Notes: generated by a model not told the origin, from the letters alone. 64,000 nucleotides of DNA from Ignavibacteriaceae bacterium (GCA_008933765.1 WBUK01000013.1:50343-114342); one strand, 5' to 3'; counted from the first letter of the stretch, positions 16,492-26,930 are shown. A program made the numbers and translations.

Positions 16492-19400
16492 ATGAAAAAG
16501 AATTTAACGATTTTGTTTTTCCTTTTGCTCTCAACTCTGCTCGCGGCTAAAGTGCCCGATGGAATTCAGATCAGCAAATCAGCAAAAGGCTACACCATAT
16601 ATTTTAACCTGCCGGAGTATCAACTGCAGCAGATGAAAACCAAAGAAGGATCGTTCACGAAAATTGAAATCCCCGATTATGGCATCACATCAGAAGCCGG
16701 AAGACCGCAGCTGCCCAGAATCTCTTTTAATTTGGTGATCGGTGAGAGCGAATATCCTCCCTCCGCTCGCGAAATTAATAAACTTTTGAGAGAAAGAACA
16801 CTCGACTTCCACGCCTACCCTTTCCAGGCTCCGTGGCGGAGAGACTTACCGCTTAGTGACCGGCCATTTAATTACGACAGGAAATTCTACGAATCATCAC
16901 GCACAACGAACGAACCGCTGATCACCGTATCTGAACCTTTCTGGATCGCCGGGCTTAGAGGTGTTACCGTTACAATTTCACCGTTCAACTATTCCCCTTC
17001 AGAGAAAAAATTGATAATGGTGAACGAAGCCACATTTACAATTGACCTCCAACAACCTGTCGGCAGAATTTCCGGGCACTCTGATGTCTATTCAGGCTTT
17101 TTCGAGCAATTCTTTGCAAACTACGAAAAAGGTACTTTACGGGGTACAAAAAACTATTTGATTATAACAGCACCCGAGTATGAAGCCGGGCTAGCACCAT
17201 TCGTTACTCACAAACTGAACAACGGTTATAATGTAAACCTTTTCACCACTTCTGTTACAGGTACAACAACAACCGCAATTAAAACTTTCATTCAAAACAG
17301 ATATAACGACCTCGGTACAAGACCCGAGTTTATTCTTCTTGTCGGTGATGTTGATAAAATTCCCGCATGGACAGGCTCGGGCACAGGTTCACCCAAAACA
17401 GACCTGAACTACGCTCTGCTTCAGGGTACTGACTATTATGCAGATGCTTTCATCGGGCGGTTTTCCGTTACTAACACTACCGAGCTTGCCAACATAATCT
17501 ATAAAACAATTTACATGGAAAACAGCATCGCGTCGCTCCCGAAAAACAATGTTTTTATGGCGTCAACCGATAACTATTCTGTTTCCGAAGGAAGCCACAA
17601 CTTTGTAATTAACACTTATTTCGCACCCGATGGATACGATAACTTAAAGCTTTACAGCCACAGCGGTGCAACTACCGCACAGGTATCCGATGCTTTTAAC
17701 GCCGGGAAAGTGTTCGGGATTTACTCAGGGCACGGCTCTGAATATTCATGGGCGGATGGACCACCGTTCAGCCAAAGCAATGTGAGAAACCTGACTAACA
17801 CTATCTACCCCTATATTTTCTCTTTTGCCTGCGTTACCGGCGCTTACGACCTTTCAGAGTGCTACGGCGAAACATGGATAAGGGTGCAAAAAGGAGCCGC
17901 TTCTTTCTATGGCTCTTCTGTAAATTCCTATTGGGATGAAGACGATATTCTGGAAAGAAGAATCTTTCAGTCAATGTTTGTCGCTGGGCTTACAAAGGTT
18001 ACACCGATGATGGATATGGGTAAATACCTCACCTGCCAGTACTTCGGAAATGTAACTCCCGGCTCGATGATGCTCAGATATTTGGAGATGTATAACCTGA
18101 TGGGCGACCCCTCAATCGAAACTAAAAGAAATATCCCGCCCGATGCTACTCCGCCGGATCAAATAACCAATCTTTCAGCCGGTGATGCCTGTTCAAACTC
18201 GATAACCCTGAACTGGTCAGCACCCTACGATTCAACCTTTGGCGGCGTGCAGGCTTATGATATCAGGTACTCGCTCACCCCCATCGCTAACGATGTTGAT
18301 TTTAACAATGCAACAAGTATAATGTATTCAGGGCACTCCGACTCTGCCGGCACCCCAAAATCTTATACCGTAAGGGGCTTAGCCTTCAATACTCTCTACT
18401 ATTTTGCCGTTAAAGCAATGGATATGTGGGGCAACAGATCGGTAATGTCTAATGTTGTTTCTTTCACTACTTTACAGGCGCCGATGGCTTCTGTTTCACC
18501 GGGAAATGTAGCCCACACTCTGATGAACCAAAGCACAGTTATCGATACGGTTTATATCGCTAACCCAACAGCTTATCCCTCAACACTTGACTATACAGTT
18601 GAGTTTGCGAACAGCTCGTATCCTTCAAAATCTGTCTCTTACTATCTGATTTCAGACGCCACAAAAACCGAATCGGCCGAGGATAAAGATAACCCCGGCA
18701 CAAACCATGGTGCCTCAGTCAGAGGCTCCGGTGGGCCCGACCCATTCGGATATAAATGGATGGATAGTGACGCCCCAAATGGACCAACATACGAGTGGAA
18801 TGACATTGCTTCTACCGGAACTTTGGTTACCGGCTGGGTGCCAACCGGAACCTTCAACGCTGCGGATGAGGGATATGCGGGCCCCTTCAACCTCGGATTT
18901 AATTTTAAATTCTACGGTGTAGCAAAATCTCAAATCTACATTTCAACTAACGGGTTTTTAACCTTCTCTGCGTTGAATCAGAATGCTTATTCCAATTCTT
19001 CGATTCCTAATTCTGCCTTTCCGAACGACATTATCTGCCCGTTTTGGGATGACTTAGACGCCAAATCGCCGGGCACTGTTCATTACAAACAAGACGGGAA
19101 TAAGTTCATTATTCAGTGGACAAACTACCAGGGCTACTCGTCAGGCTCAAGTTACACTTTCCAGGTTGTCCTTTATTCAAGCGGTAAGATAATGTTCTAC
19201 TACAAGAATATGTCAGGCACGCTTACAAGTGCAACTGTCGGAATAGAAAATTCAAACGGCACAATCGGCACACAAATTGCCTACAACGCAACTTATGTGA
19301 AAAACAACCTTGCCGTGAAAATTGCCGCTGAACCGGAGTGGATTATCCCAAGCGGAAACCTTGCCGGCACAATTTACAACAACAACAGAACCGGAATCGT

Positions 19401-20097
19401 GCTGACGATTAACACCGAAGATTTCCAACTTGGTTATTATTCAATGGATATGATCGTGCGCAGCAATTGTTCGGTTCACCCCGTGATTACTGTGCCGATA
19501 ACAATGGAGCTTTCGCTGATTCCGGTTGAACTTGCCGCTTTTGAAGCAAAGCCCCTGAGAGATGAAGTGCAGTTACTCTGGAGCACTGCTACCGAAACCA
19601 ACAACCGCGGGTTCTATATTGAAAGAAGAGATAACCAAAAAGGCGGGTGGCATGAACTAAAGTTCATAGAAGGCAAAGGCACTTCCTCAGAAATAACCGA
19701 ATATTCGTTCGCTGACCGTAACCTCAAACCCGGTTCCTACGAGTACAGGCTCCGCCAAACCGACCTTAACGGCGTGGTTGCGTTCAGCCAAACTGTGAAA
19801 GCGGAAGTTGGGTTGCCTACTGAGTTTGCGCTCTTCCAGAACTACCCGAACCCGTTTAACCCTACAACAACCATTGCGTTTGCAATTCCGGGAATTGAAG
19901 GCGGGGCGCTCGTTGGGGTTACTCTTAAAGTATATGACGCTCTCGGAAACGAAGTTGCTTCGCTGGTTCAGGGTGATTATGCACCCGGTGTTTATAAAAC
20001 ACAACTGGATTGCACAAATTTCGCCAGCGGTGTATATTTCTACAGAATGACTGCCGGAAAGTTTACGGCAACCAAAAAATTTGTAGTTATGAAATAG
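16492..20097 (+). CDS. T9SS-secreted C25 (gingipain-like) cysteine protease
   Basis: A 1201-residue secreted protein. It begins with signal peptide MKKNLTILFFLLLSTLLAA and a propeptide-like region to about 200. The C25 catalytic domain spans about 215-545, with GIYSGHGSEYSWADG (catalytic His, about 413) and YIFSFACVTGAYDL (catalytic Cys, about 447) followed by SFYGSSVNSYWDEDD and MGDPSIET. A fibronectin type III domain follows at about 560-660 (PDQITNLSAGDACSNSITLN). A nidogen/adhesin-like segment lies at about 800-930 (YISTNGFLTFSALNQN). The C-terminal T9SS sorting domain begins near 1110 (FQNYPNPFNPTTTIAF, LKVYDALGNEVASL, GVYFYRMTAGKFTATKKFVV). It is probably exported by T9SS and attached at the cell surface. 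It is monocistronic and followed by a strong terminator. Confidence 0.92.
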   Translation: MKKNLTILFFLLLSTLLAAKVPDGIQISKSAKGYTIYFNLPEYQLQQMKTKEGSFTKIEIPDYGITSEAGRPQLPRISFNLVIGESEYPPSAREINKLLRERTLDFHAYPFQAPWRRDLPLSDRPFNYDRKFYESSRTTNEPLITVSEPFWIAGLRGVTVTISPFNYSPSEKKLIMVNEATFTIDLQQPVGRISGHSDVYSGFFEQFFANYEKGTLRGTKNYLIITAPEYEAGLAPFVTHKLNNGYNVNLFTTSVTGTTTTAIKTFIQNRYNDLGTRPEFILLVGDVDKIPAWTGSGTGSPKTDLNYALLQGTDYYADAFIGRFSVTNTTELANIIYKTIYMENSIASLPKNNVFMASTDNYSVSEGSHNFVINTYFAPDGYDNLKLYSHSGATTAQVSDAFNAGKVFGIYSGHGSEYSWADGPPFSQSNVRNLTNTIYPYIFSFACVTGAYDLSECYGETWIRVQKGAASFYGSSVNSYWDEDDILERRIFQSMFVAGLTKVTPMMDMGKYLTCQYFGNVTPGSMMLRYLEMYNLMGDPSIETKRNIPPDATPPDQITNLSAGDACSNSITLNWSAPYDSTFGGVQAYDIRYSLTPIANDVDFNNATSIMYSGHSDSAGTPKSYTVRGLAFNTLYYFAVKAMDMWGNRSVMSNVVSFTTLQAPMASVSPGNVAHTLMNQSTVIDTVYIANPTAYPSTLDYTVEFANSSYPSKSVSYYLISDATKTESAEDKDNPGTNHGASVRGSGGPDPFGYKWMDSDAPNGPTYEWNDIASTGTLVTGWVPTGTFNAADEGYAGPFNLGFNFKFYGVAKSQIYISTNGFLTFSALNQNAYSNSSIPNSAFPNDIICPFWDDLDAKSPGTVHYKQDGNKFIIQWTNYQGYSSGSSYTFQVVLYSSGKIMFYYKNMSGTLTSATVGIENSNGTIGTQIAYNATYVKNNLAVKIAAEPEWIIPSGNLAGTIYNNNRTGIVLTINTEDFQLGYYSMDMIVRSNCSVHPVITVPITMELSLIPVELAAFEAKPLRDEVQLLWSTATETNNRGFYIERRDNQKGGWHELKFIEGKGTSSEITEYSFADRNLKPGSYEYRLRQTDLNGVVAFSQTVKAEVGLPTEFALFQNYPNPFNPTTTIAFAIPGIEGGALVGVTLKVYDALGNEVASLVQGDYAPGVYKTQLDCTNFASGVYFYRMTAGKFTATKKFVVMK

Positions 20098-20561
20098 TTG
20101 TTTTGAAATATAGGAGAAAACCTTCAGTTTCATTTTTCTAAACAGAAAAGCGAACGGGAAAAGAGTTATTTACTTAATTTGACAATCAGGTAATTTGGTA
20201 ACTGCGTAATTTCGAAATGGCGTAATTATATAATTCAACAAGAAACAATCTTAATGAAAGTCCGGGTTTCGTTTCCCGGACTTTTTTTATGCTTTCTCTC
20301 GTTTTTGGTATTTTCATTTCAGAGAGTGACAGGTTTTCACAGCCGTTATTTCATCGCAAGAGAGCACACTTTCACGGCAGTCAGTTAGCTGAATGGCAGG
20401 TTTTTAACAACCCTTTTAGGCTAAATTTTCTTAATTTTCTCACTTTCCAACTATCCTGTGCACCACATCTTTATTAACTGCTGACGATTTTTACATTACT
20501 TTCCTGATCGGATACATATTTTTACATTGCGCTCTGCGGACTGCAATCATATTTTAGGGCA
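20098..20561. other. Intergenic stretch with terminator and no other gene
   Basis: 464 nt. It starts with a degenerate copy of the preceding gene's end (tgaaatag at 20090-20097, tgaaatatag from 20104), then AT-rich sequence with loose gtaattt repeats, the terminator at 20257-20288, and 270 nt in which I see no convincing gene. Confidence 0.5.
20257..20288 (+). terminator. Rho-independent terminator of the C25 protease gene
   Basis: aaagtccggg (20257-20266) pairs perfectly with cccggacttt (20275-20284), followed by seven T residues. Confidence 0.9.
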
Positions 20562-21137
20562 ATGGATGATCTGTTAAAACGAATAGCTGCGTGCGTGGTG
20601 TGTAAAGAGCATCTGCCGTTTCCGCCTAAACCAGTAGTTGCCATTTCCGCCGAATCAAAAATTTTGATTATCGGGCAGGCACCGGGTATCAAAGCACATA
20701 ATTCCGGTGTACCGTGGAACGATGTGAGCGGTGATGAACTTCGCCGTTGGCTGGGTGTAACCCGTGAACAATTCTACGATACAAAAATTTTCACAATTAT
20801 GCCGATGGGCTTTTGCTACCCCGGAAGGGGCAAAAGTGGTGATCTGCCGCCCCGTCCCGAGTGCGCACCTTTGTGGCACCCGCAAGTGATGGAATATCTG
20901 AAAAACCTTAAATTAACCCTTTTAATCGGTAGTTACGCAATTAACTATTATATTAACCGGAAACCAAAAACTTCAGTATCAGAAGTGGTAAAAGATTTTG
21001 AAGGCTACCTACCCCGGTTTTTTCCTTTGGTGCACCCCTCACCAAGAAACAGGAAGTGGCAAAGAGATAACCCCTGGTTTTTGGAAAAAGTTATTCCGGA
21101 ACTTCAAAAACAGGTTAAAAAGATTACAGGCCGCTAA
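20562..21137 (+). CDS. Uracil-DNA glycosylase family protein
   Basis: A 191-residue protein of the uracil-DNA glycosylase superfamily. ILIIGQAPGIKAHNSGVPWN (about residues 36-55) contains motif A (GQAPG), and the uracil-binding loop region follows with SGDELRRWLG. LLIGSYAINYYI gives the central strand, and LVHPSPRNRKWQRDNPW (about 153-169) is motif B with its catalytic-pocket His. Four cysteines (C12, C15, one in GFCYPG and one in PECAPLWH) could ligate an Fe-S cluster as in family 4/5 enzymes. The expected role is removal of uracil from DNA in base-excision repair. ATG at 20562 has no strong ribosome binding site. It is a single-gene unit. Confidence 0.85.
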   Translation: MDDLLKRIAACVVCKEHLPFPPKPVVAISAESKILIIGQAPGIKAHNSGVPWNDVSGDELRRWLGVTREQFYDTKIFTIMPMGFCYPGRGKSGDLPPRPECAPLWHPQVMEYLKNLKLTLLIGSYAINYYINRKPKTSVSEVVKDFEGYLPRFFPLVHPSPRNRKWQRDNPWFLEKVIPELQKQVKKITGR

Positions 21138-21349
21138 TTTCGTTTTTGGAAAATTCAGTTAAGCAAAGTTGTTTTTTGAACAACGGTTTGCCGGGGAACT
21201 CTTTCAAATTATCACTTTGGTTGCAAAGTTGTTCAGAAGGCGGTTTCAAAAATGGTTCAATGAAGTTTCAACCGTGAAAAAAATGCAAAATATCGGGCAA
21301 TAATTTCCCCCTTTTGTTTTTTTTACTTGTTTTCGATTGAAATTATTAT

Positions 21350-21443
21350 TAAGTTTCGGTGTCGCTAATCGGTATTCCCTGCTGCCGGTTAGTGATTTAT
21401 TACTCCCCCTGAGACCCTCGCGCAAGCGAGGGTCTTTTTTTTT
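21350..21443 (+). ncRNA. Candidate structured small RNA with its own terminator
   Basis: In the 551-nt gap after the glycosylase gene, cgctaatcgg (21363-21372) pairs with ccggttagtg (21385-21394), a 10-bp stem with two G-U pairs. It is followed 17 nt later by a perfect terminator. The two stems with a short linker resemble a small RNA, but they could equally be the 3' UTR of the glycosylase transcript, about 230 nt from its stop. The rest of the gap (21138-21349 and 21444-21688) shows nothing I can name. Confidence 0.3.
21412..21443 (+). terminator. Strong Rho-independent terminator
   Basis: agaccctcgc (21412-21421) and gcgagggtct (21426-21435) form a perfect 10-bp stem closed by a GCAA tetraloop and followed by a run of T. 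Confidence 0.95.
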
Positions 21444-21688
21444 ATTTCAGTTTTTTTCAACCGATTAATCTTACATTAAAGCTTTCCCTTACCCCTCCTA
21501 CCTACAAAGCTTCAATACAGTTTTTTAACTAAACGAAAAAACAATTCAATCGACTTATTTATTGCCTTTTCCATCAATAACAGGAATCCCAAATATTTCT
21601 TTGATTTTCTATAAATTGCCACTTTAATATTTTTTTTTATCAAACATAAACCCAACTATGTTATTTGAACGGATTAGAAGAGGTAAAA

Positions 21689-24241
21689 ATGGAACTTGAC
21701 TTACGCACACTTACAGTTGTTCTCGGGTTGTTCTATCTGTCTCAGTTAGGTTTCTTCTATTATTACTATTCTCAATACAGGAAGATGCCCGGGCTGAAGT
21801 ATTGGGTTCTTTGGAGTGCAATGGGGTTTATTGGGTTTGCGGCTATGATGTTCCGCGACTCCCCCGAACTTTTCTACTCTGCGCTTGTCGTTCAAAACCT
21901 TACTCTAATTGCCGGAACGATTTCATTTTATGTTGGTCTCTCAGAGTTTTTCAAAGGAAAAGCTCCCTATAATTTCGCACTTGCAACTTTTTTTGTTTTC
22001 TCTCTTGCGTATCTCTACTTCACTTTTATACAGGACGAATTGGTTGTCAGGAGAATCGTTTCAACTGTATGCGGGCTTTTTGTTTACACTTTTGTTATTT
22101 ACGAATTACTGGCTTGTAAAGAAAAACTCTACAGAAAAATTGCAAGGTTCCTTAGCGTAACTTTCATTTTTTACAATTTGTTGTTACTCATGCGCCTTTG
22201 GTGGCTAATTTTCGAGCCGCCGGTTAAAAACCTTTTTGAATACAACCGCCTTAATGCGGTTGGTATCCTGGGAATGCTTTTAATCATTTTTATTTGGTCA
22301 ATCAGCCTCTTTATGATGATTAACAGAAGACTTGAGCAGGAAAAACAATCCGTTCAACAATTTTTCAGAACCATTTTTCATAACTCACCGGATTCGATGG
22401 TAATTACTGAACTCGATGGGCCAATTATTGAATGTAATGAAGCCGCGTACAGAACTTTTGGATATGACTGTGAGGAAGTGAAAGGAAAACGGATAACAGA
22501 AATCGGAATCTGGGTTAATCCTGAAGCAAGAGAGGGGATAGTGAAAAGGCTGCTTGCTGAAGGTTCGGTTTCCGATCTGGAAATTCAATTTGTCAAAAAG
22601 AACGGTGAGAAAATTTACTGTCTGTTCTCTTCAACTGTTTTGCAGACTGACGGCAAAATGATAATGTTGACTACAGTTAAAGATATTAATCATTTAAAAA
22701 TGATTGAAGAGAATATCAGGGTTTCTGAAGAAAAATACAGATCGCTTGCCGATACAACCCCCGATCTGGTTATGTTGCATGATGTCAACCTCAAAATCCT
22801 TTATTTTAACAAAACCGGATATACAGTAACCGGGTACACACCGGAAGAGATTATCGGAAAAGATGTTAGGGCTTTCATTACTGAAGAAGATAGCTCTGAT
22901 GTGGATAAACGAAAAGAAAAAAGATTTGCGGGGAAAAAGGAAGTCTTTCAATATCAGGTAAAATTCAGGAAAAAAGACGGCTCTTTTATTCTTTTGGAAG
23001 TAAGAACTGTACCCATTTATCGGGATGGGAAGTTAGACTCGATATTGGGTGTTGCCCGGGATATTTCACTGCAATTAGCGTACACAGAGGAGCTTAAGTT
23101 AGCTAAAGAAAAAGCTGAAGAGATAAATAAGTTAAAATCCCATTTCTTTGAAACCATGAGCCATGAACTCCGAACACCTTTCGTTGGGATTTGGGGCTAT
23201 GCTGAACTTCTTTCCGAAATGGTAACAGACCCCGAAGCCTCCGAGATGGTTTCTCTCATTCTCAACAATTCTATGAGACTAACAGATACATTGAACAAAA
23301 TTTTAAGTCTTTCTCATTTGGAATTTGGTGAGGTAAAAGTAAGCCCCGAAGAATTTCGATTGAAATCATTGCTGAAAATGGTTACCGGAAAACACCGGAT
23401 TACTGCCGATAAAAAAGGCATTAATCTTGTCGTCAATTCCTTGAATGAAGATAAATTGATAAGAACCGATAAAACAATTCTCTTTGAGATTTTGGATAAT
23501 TTGGTCGGAAATGCCGTTAAGTATTCAAACGAAGGAACTGTTGAGCTTTCATGCACGCATTCCGTTCAAAAAGGGAAGAAAGATATTCTTTCTTTCACAG
23601 TTAGTGACGAGGGAATAGGCATACCGAAAGAAAAACAAGATATTATATGGTTGCCCTTCCGGCAGGCAAGTGAAGGTATAAGCAGAATTTACGAAGGTTC
23701 CGGATTAGGGCTTTCTGTTACCAAGCATTATGTTGAATTGTTAAACGGTGAAATCAGCCTGAAAAGTGAAGTCGGGAAAGGCTCCGTTTTTTCATTCTAT
23801 ATTGAACTTCTGCCACAGGAGAAAAAGAAGGCAAAACTGCCCTCAGCGCAATTGATTGATTCTAATCAAAAGCACACAAATAAAAGATTACTCTTTATCG
23901 ATGACGATCCACAAAGTCACGATATTATCTCCCGTGTACTTTCCGACTCTTACTATATTGATCTCGGTAAAGATGCCAACGAAGCTCTCAAGTTGACTGA
24001 AAAAAATTCGTACGACGCATTTTTGTTTGATATTAACTTGCTCCACGGGCTAGACGGGGTTGAACTGATGAAAATAGTTAAAGCCAAACCGGGAAATGAA
24101 CAAAAGCCTTTCGTTGCTGTAACCGCTTTCGCCGGAAGTAGTGATCGTGAGGAGTTCCTCGAGGCAGGCTTTACACATTATCTTTCAAAACCTTTCTTCT
24201 TACAGGACCTTATCGATTTGGTTGATGGGTTATTCAAATAA
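21689..24241 (+). CDS. Hybrid sensor histidine kinase (7TM-PAS-PAS-HisKA-HATPase-REC)
   Basis: An 850-residue membrane-bound kinase. About seven hydrophobic segments occupy residues 5-215. Two PAS domains follow: one from about 225 (FHNSPDSMVITELDGPIIEC) and one from about 350 (ADTTPDLVMLHDVNLKILYF). The HisKA box is FETMSHELRTPFVG (phospho-His, about residue 488). HATPase_c has the N box (NLVGNAVKYSN), DEGIGIPKEKQDI and GSGLGLSVTKHYVE. The C-terminal receiver domain is RLLFIDDDPQSHDII with phospho-acceptor Asp in AFLFDINLLHGLDGVEL and SKPF. I chose ATG at 21689, preceded by gaagagg, over an in-frame TTG at 21665. No partner regulator is adjacent, so the signal and target are unknown. Confidence 0.92.
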   Translation: MELDLRTLTVVLGLFYLSQLGFFYYYYSQYRKMPGLKYWVLWSAMGFIGFAAMMFRDSPELFYSALVVQNLTLIAGTISFYVGLSEFFKGKAPYNFALATFFVFSLAYLYFTFIQDELVVRRIVSTVCGLFVYTFVIYELLACKEKLYRKIARFLSVTFIFYNLLLLMRLWWLIFEPPVKNLFEYNRLNAVGILGMLLIIFIWSISLFMMINRRLEQEKQSVQQFFRTIFHNSPDSMVITELDGPIIECNEAAYRTFGYDCEEVKGKRITEIGIWVNPEAREGIVKRLLAEGSVSDLEIQFVKKNGEKIYCLFSSTVLQTDGKMIMLTTVKDINHLKMIEENIRVSEEKYRSLADTTPDLVMLHDVNLKILYFNKTGYTVTGYTPEEIIGKDVRAFITEEDSSDVDKRKEKRFAGKKEVFQYQVKFRKKDGSFILLEVRTVPIYRDGKLDSILGVARDISLQLAYTEELKLAKEKAEEINKLKSHFFETMSHELRTPFVGIWGYAELLSEMVTDPEASEMVSLILNNSMRLTDTLNKILSLSHLEFGEVKVSPEEFRLKSLLKMVTGKHRITADKKGINLVVNSLNEDKLIRTDKTILFEILDNLVGNAVKYSNEGTVELSCTHSVQKGKKDILSFTVSDEGIGIPKEKQDIIWLPFRQASEGISRIYEGSGLGLSVTKHYVELLNGEISLKSEVGKGSVFSFYIELLPQEKKKAKLPSAQLIDSNQKHTNKRLLFIDDDPQSHDIISRVLSDSYYIDLGKDANEALKLTEKNSYDAFLFDINLLHGLDGVELMKIVKAKPGNEQKPFVAVTAFAGSSDREEFLEAGFTHYLSKPFFLQDLIDLVDGLFK

Positions 24242-24290
24242 ACCTTTCACATAAACTGCAACTGCAAATCATTGGTTGATGGGTTATTCA
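24218..24290 (+). repeat. Duplicated 3' end of the hybrid kinase gene, period 54 bp
   Basis: ttggttgatgggttattca occurs within the last codons of the kinase gene (24218-24236) and again, perfectly, after its stop at 24272-24290. Confidence 0.9.
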
Positions 24291-24305
24291 CTTCAATTAT
24301 CATCT

Positions 24306-24360
24306 TTGACCGGGATTTCTGCACCAACACCACTTCTGTCATTGACCGGGATTTCTGCGC
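24306..24360. repeat. Direct repeat, period 36 bp, upstream of leuS
   Basis: ttgaccgggatttctgc occurs at 24306-24322 and 24342-24358. With the preceding kinase-tail duplication it fills most of the 214-nt gap before leuS. Confidence 0.85.
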
Positions 24361-24455
24361 CGGCTTCACTGAATGCATAATCGGCATAAAACCGATTTCC
24401 TCAATTATTCATATCTTTAAAGTTCGTAATTTTTAAATTAGTAGAATCTGCAAGA

Positions 24456-26930
24456 ATGAGATATAAAGCGAGTGAAATAGAGCCGAAGTGGCAAAAATTC
24501 TGGGAAGATAAAGGCATTTACAAAACAAACCTTAATGCACCGGAGAAAAAACTTTATTCTTTAGTGATGTTTATTTACCCTTCGGGTGCGAAACTACACT
24601 GTGGGCACTGGTACAACTACGGACCCGCTGATACCTGGGCAAGGTTCAAAAAACTGCAAGGGTATAATGTTTTTGAGCCTTTCGGGTACGACGCTTTTGG
24701 GCTGCCCGCTGAAAACTACGCTATTAAAACGGGCGTACACCCGATGGAAAGCACGCTTAAAAATATCGATGATATTAGAGCCCAAATACGCAGAATTGGT
24801 TGCATGTACGATACCAATTCTGAACTCATGACCTGCGACCCCGCATATTACAAATGGAACCAATGGCTCTTTTTACAGCTATACAAAAAGGGGCTTGCTT
24901 ACCGGAAAAAATCACCCGTTAACTGGTGTACTTCATGCCAAACCGTTCTTGCTAACGAACAGGTGCTTAGCGACGGAAGCTGTGAGAGATGCGGTAACCC
25001 CGTTGTTCAAAAGAACTTAGTGCAATGGTTCTTCAAAATTACGGATTATGCCGACCGACTGCTCGACGACCTGCATCTCATCGACTGGCCCGAAGAAACT
25101 AAAACCAAACAGAGAAACTGGATCGGTAAAAGCACCGGTGCCGAGGTTGTTTTCTCAGTTGAGGGAAGCGACGAAAAAATTAAAGTTTTCACTACTCGCC
25201 CCGATACCCTTTTCGGTGTTACTTATGTTACTTTGGCTCCCGAGCATCCGTTGGTTGAAAAGCTCACAAAACCGGAGTTCAAACCCGCAGTTGATAAATA
25301 TGTGGAGCAAACCGCCTATTTAACGGAAATAGACCGACAGTCAACCACTAAAGAAAAAACGGGCGCCCCGACAGGTTCGTTTGTCATTAACCCGATAAAC
25401 GGCGAAAAAGTACCCATTTGGATTGGCGACTATGTCCTGCTTACCTACGGAACAGGCTGCGTTATGGCTGTTCCCGGGCACGACGAAAGAGATTTTGAGT
25501 TTGCAAAAAAATTCGATCTTCCTATCAGAAAAGTGATTTTACAGGATGGTACTTCAATCGATGATGAGTTCGAAGTTGCATTTACTGAAGCCGGAACTAT
25601 GGTTAACTCAGGAAAATTCGACGGGATGAGCTCAGTAGCGGGTAAGCAAGCCGTTATTGAAGAACTTGAAAGAATTGGCGCCGGAAAAGCAAAAGTGAAT
25701 TATCGCCTGCGGGACTGGCTGATTTCGCGCCAGAGATATTGGGGCACACCAATTCCTGTTGTCTATTGCGATAAATGTGGTGAAGTGCCGCTGCCCGAAG
25801 AGCAACTTCCGGTTACACTTCCGAAGGATGTTGAGTTTAAACTGCAGGGGGATAGCCCTCTGAAACGGCACGCCGGGTTTATGAACACTACCTGCCCTAA
25901 ATGTGGCGGGCACGCAGAACGCGACCCCGACACGATGGATACCTTCGTTGATTCCTCCTGGTATTATCTCCGGTTTCTCGATCCTAAGTACGAAAAAGGG
26001 ATGTTCAACACCGCTCTTACCGATAACTGGTCGCCCGTTGATATGTATATCGGTGGCAGAGAGCACTCGGTTATGCACCTGCTTTACGCACGGTTTATCC
26101 ATAAATTTTTGATGGATTTGGGGTTGGTTAAAACTCCTGAACCTTTTATGAAATTGGTTCACCAGGGAACTATCACCAACCTTGGGGCTAAAATGTCGAA
26201 ATCTCGCGGAAATGTTGTGAACCCCGAGCCTTACATTGATAAATACGGCTCTGATGTCTTCAGATTGTACCTGATGTTCATGGGACCTTTTGAACTCGGC
26301 GGAGACTGGAGCGACAGCGGCATCACCGGCACTGAACGATTCGCTCAAAAGATGTACGACCTGGCGCAGTCACACACCGGGTGGCTGAAAAACCACAAAG
26401 CAGCTGATAAATATGATCTGAACCACCTTAGCGAACCCGAAAAATCGGTTTACAGATATGTGAACCGCACGCTGGCAAAGTATCAGCACGAAATGGAGCA
26501 CCTGAAGTTCAACACTGCAATCGCTGCCCTTATGGAGCTTAGCAACGAACTAAGCAAAAACCTCAACGCGTGCAGGGCTGATCTGCAAACATATACATTA
26601 CAGGTAGTTACCCACATGATCGCGCCTTTGGCGCCCCACCTTGCCGAAGAAATGGCAGAGATACTCGGGAGGGAAAAATCGCTTTTTGAGGAGCCTTGGC
26701 AATTTGAACCCGACCCGGCGGCTCTTACGGTGGATTCCGTAACCATTGCGGTGCAGGTTTCCGGTAAAATGCGCGGAACGGTTACGGTACCGGTTGATTC
26801 CGATCAGGATACCGTGATGAACGGCGCCACTTCCGACCCGAAAATCGCTAAATTCATTGACGGGAATCAGGTCGTTAAAGTGATCTTTGTAAAAAATAAA
26901 ATTTTGAATGTGATCGTAAAACAGGCTTAA
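24456..26930 (+). CDS. leuS: Leucyl-tRNA synthetase
   Basis: An 824-residue class I aminoacyl-tRNA synthetase that charges tRNA-Leu. The HIGH motif appears as KLHCGHWYNYGPAD (HCGH, residues 48-51). A zinc-ribbon pair is seen in NWCTSCQTVLANEQVL and GSCERCGNPV. The CP1 editing domain contains TTRPDTLFGVTYVTLAPEHP, followed by GTGCVMAVPGHDERDFEFA. The LeuRS-specific DSSWYYLRFLDP and YIGGREHSVMHLLYARF segments and KMSKS (AKMSKSRGNVVNPE, about residue 580) are present. The length is normal for bacterial LeuRS. serS starts two bases after its stop, so the two form an operon. Confidence 0.97.
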   Translation: MRYKASEIEPKWQKFWEDKGIYKTNLNAPEKKLYSLVMFIYPSGAKLHCGHWYNYGPADTWARFKKLQGYNVFEPFGYDAFGLPAENYAIKTGVHPMESTLKNIDDIRAQIRRIGCMYDTNSELMTCDPAYYKWNQWLFLQLYKKGLAYRKKSPVNWCTSCQTVLANEQVLSDGSCERCGNPVVQKNLVQWFFKITDYADRLLDDLHLIDWPEETKTKQRNWIGKSTGAEVVFSVEGSDEKIKVFTTRPDTLFGVTYVTLAPEHPLVEKLTKPEFKPAVDKYVEQTAYLTEIDRQSTTKEKTGAPTGSFVINPINGEKVPIWIGDYVLLTYGTGCVMAVPGHDERDFEFAKKFDLPIRKVILQDGTSIDDEFEVAFTEAGTMVNSGKFDGMSSVAGKQAVIEELERIGAGKAKVNYRLRDWLISRQRYWGTPIPVVYCDKCGEVPLPEEQLPVTLPKDVEFKLQGDSPLKRHAGFMNTTCPKCGGHAERDPDTMDTFVDSSWYYLRFLDPKYEKGMFNTALTDNWSPVDMYIGGREHSVMHLLYARFIHKFLMDLGLVKTPEPFMKLVHQGTITNLGAKMSKSRGNVVNPEPYIDKYGSDVFRLYLMFMGPFELGGDWSDSGITGTERFAQKMYDLAQSHTGWLKNHKAADKYDLNHLSEPEKSVYRYVNRTLAKYQHEMEHLKFNTAIAALMELSNELSKNLNACRADLQTYTLQVVTHMIAPLAPHLAEEMAEILGREKSLFEEPWQFEPDPAALTVDSVTIAVQVSGKMRGTVTVPVDSDQDTVMNGATSDPKIAKFIDGNQVVKVIFVKNKILNVIVKQA

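Noticed and set aside
25632..26348. 238-residue ORF antisense to leuS
   Set aside because: It lies entirely inside an intact leuS and has no recognisable motif.
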